Source: DSXH01 sp964532065 (GTDB lineage: Bacteria; Bacteroidota; Ignavibacteria; Ignavibacteriales; Melioribacteraceae). Taken from it: a stretch of DNA of 64,000 nt. How positions within the stretch are numbered: position 1 is the first letter of the stretch; every line of letters begins with the position of its first letter. Below, piece after piece: positions 16,213 through 24,233 of the stretch. The position numbers and the translations under genes are program-made. Location: the NCBI GenBank assembly GCA_964532065.1, contig CAZHHG010000001.1:62001-126000 (forward strand). The letters run 5' to 3'. Below the pieces are notes generated by a model. The model searched no databases. It was not told the DNA's origin and saw nothing but the letters and a program-made list of their open reading frames with translations.

Positions 16213-19200
16213 TCAGTATTTCAATTTAATTTCTTTATTAGAGTACTTTCCTGAACCAGATTCAAAACGGACAAGAATTTTCTCCTTTACGTTCTTATTA
16301 ATAACTTCCAGTTCCCCAGTACTTCCGCCCAATCCCTGAACGGTTACAATATAATTATCTCCCTCGATTCTTTCATTAAGAATTCTGAATCCTTCGGAGA
16401 CCGACCCCGGCTTAGGAATTATGATCTTGGGTAAAACGGAAATACCTCCTTCGTGAAGAAGTTCGAGTGTTGCCTGGTTACTTAAATTGAACGAGACATT
16501 TATATTTCCTCCGTCAACCAGGTTAATTTTCTCCAGTTCGTCATTCAGAAGCGCTGAAATTAATTTTGTTCCTTGAGGGAATGAGGGACTGAAACTGATT
16601 CTTAGTGGTTCTGATGAATCCGTACTAAATTTATACGTTGTTTTCCCACTCTCTTTTTTCATTGAGAAACTGAGCAGACTTTTTCCGATCCTTATCCTGT
16701 CAACTTTCAAAGAATCCCAGTCAGCAGGTATTCCGGGAGCTAAATGAATACTATTATTAATCGCATCAACTTTAAGACCCAGCATTCCTTCGATAGCCGG
16801 CTGGAGAACCATAGTCTGACTCCAGCACTGATGAGAACAGACCCCCGAGGGTCTATATTCCGAACCATGTAGTACTTCCTCCACAGAACCGAGCTGCCAG
16901 TTTTTATAGACTAGCAGGTTGTTCATCATATGAGTGAAACCCTGGAGATGATTTCCGTATTTGAATTCTGCCAGGGAAGTCCAGCCGGTAAAGAGAGGCC
17001 AGACCGAACCGGTATGATATCCGCGCGGATTATAAATAGGTGAATCGTCTCTCAGTATTCTTACTCCCCAATCCGATGAAAAATAATTCTCTGCAAAATC
17101 ATCAATTACATTTACTGCCTTCGGTTTATCAAGCATTTCAAAATATACAGGTACTGCAGCCAGTACCGTTTTCTCATGATTGAAAGAGCCGTCTTTTAAT
17201 TTGGAGAAGTTTAAAAAACTAATTTCATCATTCCAGAACTTTTCACTTATTATTTTCTTTACATTATCATATTCACGATTATACATTTCAGATTCTTGAT
17301 TTAACATTAACTTCTCGGCCATAACCGATGCCATCTTTAAAGCTTCTGCCCAGCATGCGGCAAGGTAGACTTCTGTATGAGCTTTATATAGTCCGCCCCC
17401 TTCCACCCATCCGTGCCCTACATTTGTATTCTCGATAAGATGATCCTTATCGGTATCGGTCGAAAAACAATAGTCGAGCGCCATTTTAATATTAGGCCAA
17501 GTTTCACTTATGAAATCAATATCTCCGCTATGAAGAAGATATCTTCCGGCAAGAATAATATAGAGAGGCGTAGCATCCGACGCGTCGTAGTGCACAGCGC
17601 CCGATGTGGTAAGCTCGTGAAAAATCTTACCGTTAAGGTCCTGATACTTATTGAAAAAACTCAATTGAGATTTAACTGTTTCAAAATCGCCGTAATCAAG
17701 GAGTGCGAATGAGCTCCAGACCGCGTCCCTTCCGAAATACCATGCGTAACCGGGCCGCCCGTTTACTTTGTGTCCTCCGTTCCAACCTTTAGCCGTAGTT
17801 GAATAACCGGCAACCAGGGCTTTGCCAAGACCGGGAGTGTTTACCCTGAACCTGTCGGTTCCGATAAGCGCCCATTTATAACCTTCGTTAAAATCCTTAT
17901 CAGGAGTTGTAATAGAGAGCGATCTTTCAAAAAACTCTTTTGTGTAAAGAGCCGCATCACTAAGAACTTTTACCGGATCAGTAAGTGCAGAGGTGAAATA
18001 ATCTCTTGTTGTCTCCTCGCCTTCATTAGATGCCGCAATAACAAATTGAAGATTGTCATTCATTTTGAGTTCGTATTCGGTTAATGCCCCAACTGAAAAA
18101 TCTGAGGAAACAATCCCGGTAAAGATCGAATCCTTCTTTTCGAAATTCTGATACTGTCCGATAATACTTTGAACCGGTTTGCGATCAGAGCCGGTTATTA
18201 TTATATGCTCGCCGCTCCCGTCTTTTAATACGAAAGAGTTAAGTCCTTTGTCCGTTGAATAATTTATTGAGTTGAAAACCTTTTCCGAATAGGGCCACAT
18301 ATAACGGATATTACTCTTGAATTTAATTACAAGATTAGCCGGATAGACTCCCCTGTATTCGTAATTAATAATTGAAACAGGTTTATCGTGCGAAGCAGAA
18401 ATTGTTTCGGTTAAATATGCTCTCCGGAATTTATAAATGCGGGTAAAGGACTCGGGGCGGACTTCAATTTCCGGTCTTTCATTATTAAGCCAGTAGACAG
18501 AGTCATTATAAGAGAATCTTATTCCAACCTGATAGTCCCTCAACGCCATAAACGGGTGCGCCCAGATCTCATCAATTCCGCCCTTCTCTTTTCCCATAAC
18601 AAGAATTCTTTCGCCCGCAACATTCCAGAAATTTTCTGTTGCAAAACGGCTTGTAAGAAGAAGCTCGTCAGATTTTTTAAATGAAGAAACCGGATTTGAA
18701 ATAAGCTTAAATTCATTTTGTTCTGCATCGGAGAACTCTTTTACGCTGCCGGGCAGATAATTCCAGTAATATTTTTTTTGATCCTGAAATTCACCGGAGA
18801 GATATTTCAGACAGTTTTGAACAAACATTTCGAGATGCTGCCTGCTGTTATTCGGAATTGAAAAATAGGTATATGCCCCGAGCGCCAGAATTTTTCCTTT
18901 TCCTGCCTCATATTCAATTACAAGTCGGGAATCCTCTTTTAAAGTAATATATGACCAGTCGACGGCAACTACTTTCCCCTTTTCAGGAATTGAATCCCCG
19001 AAGAATCCAACCTGGCGGATCTTCATGTCTGAAGTCGGGTTGAACATATATGCCCCGCCATTCAATCCGGTAAAGACTGGATGATTCCGGAACGAATGGA
19101 GTCCAAGTTTCCTTCCGTAACCGCCATCCACCGCTTCAACATATTTTGACGACGGGAGAACATTTTCGAATCCCATAAGATTCAGATAATTGAGCGCATC

Positions 19201-19527
19201 GACAGTTAAGAATAATTTCCCTCCATTCAAGACGTAATCCCGGAGTTTCGAAATCAAGAGCGGATTTTTTTCATTCTTGTTAAACTGTGTTGAATCGGTG
19301 CGGTGAATCCAGACAATCTGAAAATCACTTAAGGACTTTTCCGCGCCGGAAATCATAACCGAACTAATAAGAGAGGTTTTAAATTCCTCCCGGTTTTCAA
19401 GAAACTCAAGCGCGGATTTAAGTTCTTTATCGGAATTGATAGAATTGTTCAGATCCAGAAGAGCAATTTTTGTCTGTGAAAAAAGAATGGTTGTAAAAAG
19501 TAAAAAGAATGAAAAGAGAAATTTCAT
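16213..19527 (-). CDS. Secreted (alpha/alpha)6-barrel glycosidase-like protein with GATase1-like N-domain
   Basis: This 1104-residue protein is exported (signal peptide FFLLFTTILFSQ). Residues about 18-245 look like a class I amidotransferase-like fold (NGGKLFLTVDALNYL, then GKGKILALGAYTYFS) without an evident catalytic Cys. Residues about 275-530 are beta-rich. Residues about 545-985 form a six-hairpin toroid as in amylo-alpha-1,6-glucosidase/GH15/GH63 enzymes: WYFGRDAVW (597-605), SDATPLYI (650-657), GHGWVEGGG (704-712) with a likely catalytic Glu709, and QLGSVEEVLHG. A small beta domain ends the protein. It probably hydrolyses alpha-glucosidic or related links in the periplasm or on the surface; the specificity is not readable. 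A nested palindrome lies just upstream. Confidence 0.75.
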   Translation of the reverse strand: MKFLFSFFLLFTTILFSQTKIALLDLNNSINSDKELKSALEFLENREEFKTSLISSVMISGAEKSLSDFQIVWIHRTDSTQFNKNEKNPLLISKLRDYVLNGGKLFLTVDALNYLNLMGFENVLPSSKYVEAVDGGYGRKLGLHSFRNHPVFTGLNGGAYMFNPTSDMKIRQVGFFGDSIPEKGKVVAVDWSYITLKEDSRLVIEYEAGKGKILALGAYTYFSIPNNSRQHLEMFVQNCLKYLSGEFQDQKKYYWNYLPGSVKEFSDAEQNEFKLISNPVSSFKKSDELLLTSRFATENFWNVAGERILVMGKEKGGIDEIWAHPFMALRDYQVGIRFSYNDSVYWLNNERPEIEVRPESFTRIYKFRRAYLTETISASHDKPVSIINYEYRGVYPANLVIKFKSNIRYMWPYSEKVFNSINYSTDKGLNSFVLKDGSGEHIIITGSDRKPVQSIIGQYQNFEKKDSIFTGIVSSDFSVGALTEYELKMNDNLQFVIAASNEGEETTRDYFTSALTDPVKVLSDAALYTKEFFERSLSITTPDKDFNEGYKWALIGTDRFRVNTPGLGKALVAGYSTTAKGWNGGHKVNGRPGYAWYFGRDAVWSSFALLDYGDFETVKSQLSFFNKYQDLNGKIFHELTTSGAVHYDASDATPLYIILAGRYLLHSGDIDFISETWPNIKMALDYCFSTDTDKDHLIENTNVGHGWVEGGGLYKAHTEVYLAACWAEALKMASVMAEKLMLNQESEMYNREYDNVKKIISEKFWNDEISFLNFSKLKDGSFNHEKTVLAAVPVYFEMLDKPKAVNVIDDFAENYFSSDWGVRILRDDSPIYNPRGYHTGSVWPLFTGWTSLAEFKYGNHLQGFTHMMNNLLVYKNWQLGSVEEVLHGSEYRPSGVCSHQCWSQTMVLQPAIEGMLGLKVDAINNSIHLAPGIPADWDSLKVDRIRIGKSLLSFSMKKESGKTTYKFSTDSSEPLRISFSPSFPQGTKLISALLNDELEKINLVDGGNINVSFNLSNQATLELLHEGGISVLPKIIIPKPGSVSEGFRILNERIEGDNYIVTVQGLGGSTGELEVINKNVKEKILVRFESGSGKYSNKEIKLKY

Positions 19528-19550
19528 TGGAATCTCCGCTGAATAATCCG

Positions 19551-19621
19551 TTCTTTGCGCCTGCCTTCGGAGAGACCCGGAGGTGACTTCCGGGTATTAA
19601 CTCCGAAGCAAACGCAAAGAA
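19551..19621. repeat. Nested three-tier palindrome between glycosidase and peptidase genes
   Basis: Three inverted repeats are nested within 71 bases. The outer arms are TTCTTTGCG (19551-19559) and CGCAAAGAA (19613-19621). The middle arms are CTTCGGAG (19565-19572) and CTCCGAAG (19601-19608). The inner arms are ACCCGGA (19575-19581) and TCCGGGT (19589-19595). All arms pair perfectly. It would fold as one long imperfect hairpin on either strand and fills almost the whole gap. It may be a terminator, a 5' leader structure of the glycosidase mRNA, or a small palindromic mobile repeat. Confidence 0.8.
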
Positions 19622-19631
19622 CTCAAAGAAA

Positions 19632-21881
19632 TTATTTTCCTCCGGCAGGAGTATTATCTTTCAAATACTTTGTCAGCAAAGTATATAAGTGAATAGTTGT
19701 CCCATCACCCTCAAAAATTCCGTGCGAACGGTTCGGGTAAGCCATCATTGTGAAATGTTTGTTGTGTTTAACCAGCTCGTTTATAAGTAATTCCATATTC
19801 TGGTAATGAACGTTATCGTCGCCGGTGCCATGAACCATCAGAAGATTTCCTTTTAACTGATGCGCAAAGGTAATCGGGGCACTCTGTTTATATCCTTCTT
19901 CGTTATCGGTAATAAGTCCCATGTACCTTTCCGAATAGATTGTATCGTAAAGTCTTTCATCGCTGACGGCTGCAACGGCTAATCCCGTCTGGAAGAGATC
20001 CGGGAACCTGAAAAGAAGATTAAGAGTTGACACACCGCCGCCGCTCCATCCCCAGACAGCAATTCTGAGAGGATCGACAAACCCGTATTTCTTAATTATG
20101 GCTTTCATCGCCTCGCCCTGATCAGTAGCCGATACTGTACCGTAATTTTTGTATATAGATTTTCTAAACTCCTTCCCTTTAGGTGCGGGAGTTCCTCTGT
20201 TATCAACGCTCATAACAATATAACCCTGCTGAGCAAGCATCAGATACCAAAGGTGTTGAGTGCCGAACCACTGATCCAGTACCGTCTGAGCTGCCGGTCC
20301 GCCGTAAAGATAGTACAGAACCGGATATTTTTTCGACGGGTCGAAGTCGGGCGGCTTTATCATCCAGCCGTCAAGCTGAACATTATTCCCGATATCGACA
20401 CTGAAAAATTCTGACGGCACTTTTTTCAACACATCAATTTTTTCTTTATAGGATTTATTTTCAACAAGAGTTCTTACAATTTTATGCGAGGGTAGTTGAA
20501 CAAGATTTATTGTTGGCGGCGTATCGAAATTTGAATACGTATGAATTGCATAATTAGCGCCGTCTGATAGCTGATACGTATTTACACCTTTATATTCCTC
20601 CGACGTAAGACGTTCCATTTTTCCTTTCCCGTCCAGCGAAACTCTATAGAGGTAGCGTTGAGTTGCGTTTGAAGGAGATGAGCGGTAATAGATCCATCCA
20701 TGCTTATCATCAATATTCTGAATATCAATTACATCGAACTCACCCGGTGTAATATCTTTAACCTGTTTACCGTCTTTAGATACAAGATAGATATGGCGCC
20801 ATCCGTTTCTGTCGCTTATCCAGGTAAATTCCTTTCCGTTGTTCAGCCATCGCATATCGTCAACCACATCAATCCAAAATTTATCCTCCTCTTTCAATAT
20901 CTGTTTTATCACTCCGCTTTCAGCATCACCGAGGTAAACCTCAAGCCGCGTCTGAGCGCGGTTGAAATACTGGAACCAGATCTCCTGCGATGAATCGTGC
21001 CATCCCATACGCGGAATATAATTATTGCGCGGATCGCCGGGAATGTTCATCCAGACGGTTTTACCGCCTGCAGCATCTATTACGCCGATTCTGCATGCGG
21101 AGTTCTGCGTACCTACCTTTGGATATTGTACCGGAATAATCCGCGAATAGAGAGAGTCCGTAGTATTGATCATATAAAAAACTCCGATACCGGAAGCATC
21201 GAGCTGCCAGTAGGAGATCTTTTTGCTGTCGGGGCTCCAGCGGAATCCGTCGCGGCAGTCGAATTCCTCCTCGTAAACCCAATCGAATGTACCGTTAATC
21301 GTAGTTTCGGATCCGTCGAACGTAAGCTGAGTTATTTTAGAGTCGGAAAGATTTTCTACATAGATGTTATGTTCTCTTACGTAAGCCACTTTTTTGTTAT
21401 CGGGTGAAAATTTCGCGAACATTAAAGTAGATGGTTTTGCTTCGCCACCCAGCTTTTTGAATTCTTCTGTTTCGAGATTAAGAACCCAGTAATCCCCCTT
21501 TGTATTGTAACGCCAGACACGTACAGTGTTGGTAAAGATCATAAGAAGTTTTTTATCGGAAGACCAGATGTAATCGTTAATCGGTACAGGCTTCTCTTTA
21601 CCTGCCGGGATTAATAGTTTAGCGGGAACCATCACTTCGCGGTTGCCGGAGAGAGTTTCATACTTAACAATATCTCTTCCGCCCGGAGTATCTTTGGAGG
21701 GCTCAATTGTCGTGTAATATTTTCCGTCATCAATCCATCGGGCGGGTCCGAACCGTTCGCCGAAAAATTCAAAATTTTTAAATATCCGGTCGAGATTAAG
21801 TATTGATTTATCTTCAACCTGTGCCGGAATTGAAATAGTTAGAATGAAAAAGAGAATTGATAAAAATCTGAGTGGTCTCAT
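19632..21881 (-). CDS. Secreted dipeptidyl peptidase IV (S9B family)
   Basis: DPP-IV removes dipeptides from peptides with proline or alanine in second place. This 749-residue protein has a signal peptide (ILFFILTISIPAQ), a beta-propeller (about 45-490) and an alpha/beta hydrolase domain. The N-terminus-binding glutamates are in WVYEEEFDCR (201-210). The serine nucleophile is Ser613 in GWSGGG, the acid is in HGTGDDNVH (Asp688 or Asp689) and the base is His720 in NRSHGIF. The length is typical. It lies 64 bases downstream of tRNA-Arg on the same strand. The set of motifs makes the call firm; a periplasmic location is inferred from the signal peptide. Confidence 0.92.
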   Translation of the reverse strand: MRPLRFLSILFFILTISIPAQVEDKSILNLDRIFKNFEFFGERFGPARWIDDGKYYTTIEPSKDTPGGRDIVKYETLSGNREVMVPAKLLIPAGKEKPVPINDYIWSSDKKLLMIFTNTVRVWRYNTKGDYWVLNLETEEFKKLGGEAKPSTLMFAKFSPDNKKVAYVREHNIYVENLSDSKITQLTFDGSETTINGTFDWVYEEEFDCRDGFRWSPDSKKISYWQLDASGIGVFYMINTTDSLYSRIIPVQYPKVGTQNSACRIGVIDAAGGKTVWMNIPGDPRNNYIPRMGWHDSSQEIWFQYFNRAQTRLEVYLGDAESGVIKQILKEEDKFWIDVVDDMRWLNNGKEFTWISDRNGWRHIYLVSKDGKQVKDITPGEFDVIDIQNIDDKHGWIYYRSSPSNATQRYLYRVSLDGKGKMERLTSEEYKGVNTYQLSDGANYAIHTYSNFDTPPTINLVQLPSHKIVRTLVENKSYKEKIDVLKKVPSEFFSVDIGNNVQLDGWMIKPPDFDPSKKYPVLYYLYGGPAAQTVLDQWFGTQHLWYLMLAQQGYIVMSVDNRGTPAPKGKEFRKSIYKNYGTVSATDQGEAMKAIIKKYGFVDPLRIAVWGWSGGGVSTLNLLFRFPDLFQTGLAVAAVSDERLYDTIYSERYMGLITDNEEGYKQSAPITFAHQLKGNLLMVHGTGDDNVHYQNMELLINELVKHNKHFTMMAYPNRSHGIFEGDGTTIHLYTLLTKYLKDNTPAGGK

Positions 21882-21945
21882 CGTTCCCCCAAATTATTGA
21901 ATGAAAGGTTGATCAAGGAAAGTAAAACAATCCGAATTAAATTTG

Positions 21946-22017
21946 TACCCCCGACAGGAGTCGAACCTGTGCGCATGGCTCCGGAGGCCACTGCTCTATC
22001 CACTGAGCTACGGGGGC
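21946..22017 (-). tRNA. tRNA-Arg, anticodon CCG
   Basis: The minus strand folds into a complete 72-base cloverleaf. The acceptor is GCCCCCG/CGGGGGT (first pair G-U), the D arm GCTC/GAGC, the anticodon stem GTGGC/GCCAT with loop CTCCGGA (anticodon CCG), and the T arm ACAGG/CCTGT with loop TTCGACT. The discriminator is A, and CCA is not encoded. It reads CGG arginine codons. Confidence 0.95.
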
Positions 22018-22106
22018 AATAACAATTACCCGACCGAAAATAAGAATAATTATTTTTTATTTCCTGTTTATCCTGATCAATTCGATTCAACTTTTTTTTA
22101 TATATA

Positions 22107-22135
22107 TTGACTTTCGAAAGAATTTACTAATTTAT
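22107..22135 (+). promoter_or_regulatory. Promoter candidate for the acidic-protein operon
   Basis: TTGACTTT (from 22107) is followed after an 18-base gap from its TTG by TAATTTAT (22128-22135), a near match to the TAnnTTTG element, about 30 bases before the ATG at 22167. The match is incomplete. Confidence 0.3.
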
Positions 22136-22166
22136 TTACGAGAATATTCCATATCAGGAGACAATC

Positions 22167-22685
22167 ATGCAATACACAATGAAAAAGACTGTTTCGGAAA
22201 TCATAACTACTCTTAAAAAACTTCCCCATCCGGGAAAGAAGACGGGTTCATTCTGGGATTTCATGAAAAGTCAGCTCGCCGATGAAGGCGAATGGGATCA
22301 AAAACACCTTAAGATAATTGAAAAAGAGATCGATACATTCCTGACCAAAGTCGATAAAAAATCTCTTACCGAAATGTGGAAAGAAACTCCCGCAGGAGAC
22401 GAAAAATTCGATGAGGAGAAGAAGGTCGATTTAAAAGAGATGAAAAGCGACCTCAGCGAAGAAATACTCGGAAGAGTTATGGATCAGATGGACGAGAATT
22501 ACGTGGCCAGAGATCCATTCTTTACTCCCGAAGAACCGGTCTATTCATCCGGAAACGAATCCGAAAAAGAGAGCGACGACCTCGATCTCGATAAAGAACC
22601 CGATGAGATTACCGACGAGGAAATAGATTTTGACGACGACGACCTGCTTGAAGAGGATGATGAGGATGAAGATTTCAAATATTAG
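22167..22685 (+). CDS. Hypothetical cytoplasmic protein with a very acidic C-terminus
   Basis: This 172-residue protein has no signal peptide or membrane span. Residues 1-110 are charged and helical (SEIITTLKKLPHPGKKTGSF near the start). The last 45 residues are almost all Asp and Glu (for example EEIDFDDDDLLEEDDEDED). The ATG has a clear AGGAG ribosome site eight bases upstream. Acidic tails of this kind occur in chaperone-like and nucleic-acid-mimic proteins, but nothing here allows a choice. Its last 20 bases overlap the start of the next gene. I do not recognise the family. Confidence 0.7.
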   Translation: MQYTMKKTVSEIITTLKKLPHPGKKTGSFWDFMKSQLADEGEWDQKHLKIIEKEIDTFLTKVDKKSLTEMWKETPAGDEKFDEEKKVDLKEMKSDLSEEILGRVMDQMDENYVARDPFFTPEEPVYSSGNESEKESDDLDLDKEPDEITDEEIDFDDDDLLEEDDEDEDFKY

Positions 22686-23085
22686 AGTGATTATTTGTTT
22701 TCTGATTTTTTTTACATCAATTTCATCAGCTCAATCGGAAAGACTGAAAGGCTTCCGTCTCGATATACCGGTTGAGATAATTGAATTCGGGTTTAATGAT
22801 CTTTATTTATCCGGCAATCCGGACCGTTTCTTTCTCCTCTCATCATTGAAAGATGATTCAACCACAATCTGGATAAGAACACGGTTTCAGCTAACCGGTT
22901 TTTCAAATCAGACTTCCGATAACTCAAACTTACAATCGAACATTTTAAATCCCCTCTACACCAGGTATACCGAATCGCAAAACATGCGCTTTATTAAATC
23001 GATTCTCGGCTCGGTTTCCGTAGGGGCTACCGCTTACCTCGCCTATAAACATCTTAAGAAGTACGGTTTCCTGAAAAAGAAATAG
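22666..23085 (+). CDS. Small secreted or membrane-anchored hypothetical protein
   Basis: I place the start at the ATG at 22666, inside the acidic tail of the upstream gene. It yields a clean signal peptide (VIICFLIFFTSISSAQ), and GATGAGG lies just before it. The mature part is about 115 residues, with FRLDIPVEIIEFGFNDLYLS and a final hydrophobic-basic segment (SVSVGATAYLAYKHLKKYG) that could anchor it. The 20-base overlap implies translational coupling with the acidic protein. No family recognised. Confidence 0.6.
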   Translation: MKISNIRVIICFLIFFTSISSAQSERLKGFRLDIPVEIIEFGFNDLYLSGNPDRFFLLSSLKDDSTTIWIRTRFQLTGFSNQTSDNSNLQSNILNPLYTRYTESQNMRFIKSILGSVSVGATAYLAYKHLKKYGFLKKK

Positions 23086-23176
23086 AATACAGTATTATTA
23101 ATTACTTTATAGAATGTAACTTTATTCTGTAAAAGCAAGTCTAAATCTCCGGTTAAAATAAATTTCAGGATTTACT

Positions 23177-24181
23177 ATGAAAAAAAAGATACTGATTATC
23201 TGGCTTTTATTTTTTACTCCCTCATTCTTTGCACAGGTCGATATTTTTGATGAAGAGGACACAACCGCAGCCGAATGTTCGCATAACAGCTTTGATTTAG
23301 GAATAAAAAACAGCGGAATCAGTTTTGGAAATTCCCCTGTATGGAACGGATTAAGAATCAACTTTTCCGATTGCGGTGTAGAGCAGATCAACGGAATTAA
23401 TATTACCTTCTGGAAACCGGGTAAGAACCACGGTTCAAAAATTAACGGTATTTCAATCGGCCTTGCACCCTTCGCCTATGAATTAAAAGGGATCTCAATC
23501 GGTATTGCGGCAGTAATGGGATTGGATAAACTGCAGGGAATCAATATCGGAGGACTCGCAGCAATTTCGGAAGGGAATCTGGACGGTATTAACATCGGCG
23601 GACTGGGTGTAGTGGCGCAGAAAAATCTGAGAGGAATAAACATTGGAGGATTGGCGAGTGTATCCGAGGGAGACCAGTATGGATTCAACTTCGGTGGTCT
23701 TGCCGTTGTTGCCCAGGGAAATTTGCTGGGAATTAATATCGGCGGACTCGCGGCTGTTTCGGAAGGAAGAATGGCTGGAATCAATTTCGGTGGATTGGCT
23801 GTAGTGGGTAAAGAGGATTTAAAAGGAATCAATATGGCCGGACTAGCAGTTGTAAGCGAAGGCGAAATAATCGGTTTGAATCAGGCTCTGCTTGCAATTG
23901 TAAGTGAAAGCGAAATAAAAGGCGTTACTGTAGCCGGATATAAAATAGAAGCACCTAAATTTACCGGTTTAAATGTGAGCGGTTGGGTTGATGTTGAAGA
24001 TTTTACAGGATTATCGGCCGCGGTGTATCACAGAATTACAGACCAACAACGAGGGATAGTAATCGGTTTATTCAATGTCGCCGAGGAGCTGCACGGCATT
24101 CAGATAGGGCTTATAAACATCGCGAAGAATAACAATGGTATTGCAAAAATTCTTCCGTTCATTAATGCACACTTCGATTAG
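23177..24181 (+). CDS. LA_2272-type surface repeat protein
   Basis: This 334-residue exported protein (signal peptide LLFFTPSFFAQ) consists of an N-terminal segment and eight contiguous 16-residue repeats (residues 119-246) of the form LxGINIGGLAxVSEGN. Diverged copies flank the run (INGISIGLAPFAYELKGISIG before, FTGLNVSGW and LHGIQIGLINIA after). The regular Ile/Asn/Gly periodicity suggests a stacked beta-solenoid. The pattern matches the 'LA_2272 family surface repeat-containing protein' described from Leptospira and Bacteroidota; its function is unknown. It is convergent with ornithine aminotransferase, with a bidirectional terminator between. Confidence 0.8.
   Translation: MKKKILIIWLLFFTPSFFAQVDIFDEEDTTAAECSHNSFDLGIKNSGISFGNSPVWNGLRINFSDCGVEQINGINITFWKPGKNHGSKINGISIGLAPFAYELKGISIGIAAVMGLDKLQGINIGGLAAISEGNLDGINIGGLGVVAQKNLRGINIGGLASVSEGDQYGFNFGGLAVVAQGNLLGINIGGLAAVSEGRMAGINFGGLAVVGKEDLKGINMAGLAVVSEGEIIGLNQALLAIVSESEIKGVTVAGYKIEAPKFTGLNVSGWVDVEDFTGLSAAVYHRITDQQRGIVIGLFNVAEELHGIQIGLINIAKNNNGIAKILPFINAHFD
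23531..23914 (+). repeat. Eight 48-base coding repeats (16 residues each)
   Basis: The repeats code residues 119-246 of the surface protein: LQGINIGGLAAISEGN, LDGINIGGLGVVAQKN, LRGINIGGLASVSEGD and so on, with no gaps in eight units. At DNA level the copies vary at many third positions, so they are old rather than freshly amplified. Confidence 0.85.
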
Positions 24182-24198
24182 AAAGAAATTATAAATCA

Positions 24199-24224
24199 GT
24201 TTCCCCCTTTAAAAAGGGGGAAAC
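24199..24224. terminator. Bidirectional terminator between convergent genes
   Basis: GTTTCCCCCTTT (24199-24210) and AAAGGGGGAAAC (24213-24224) form a perfect 12-base-pair stem with a 2-base centre, midway between the surface repeat gene (ends 24181) and ornithine aminotransferase (ends 24234). Confidence 0.75.
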
Positions 24225-24233
24225 TTCAATTAT

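Noticed and set aside
23531..23914. Possible CRISPR-like array (48-base periodicity)
   Set aside because: The repeats are continuous coding units without spacers, keep the reading frame and differ at third positions.
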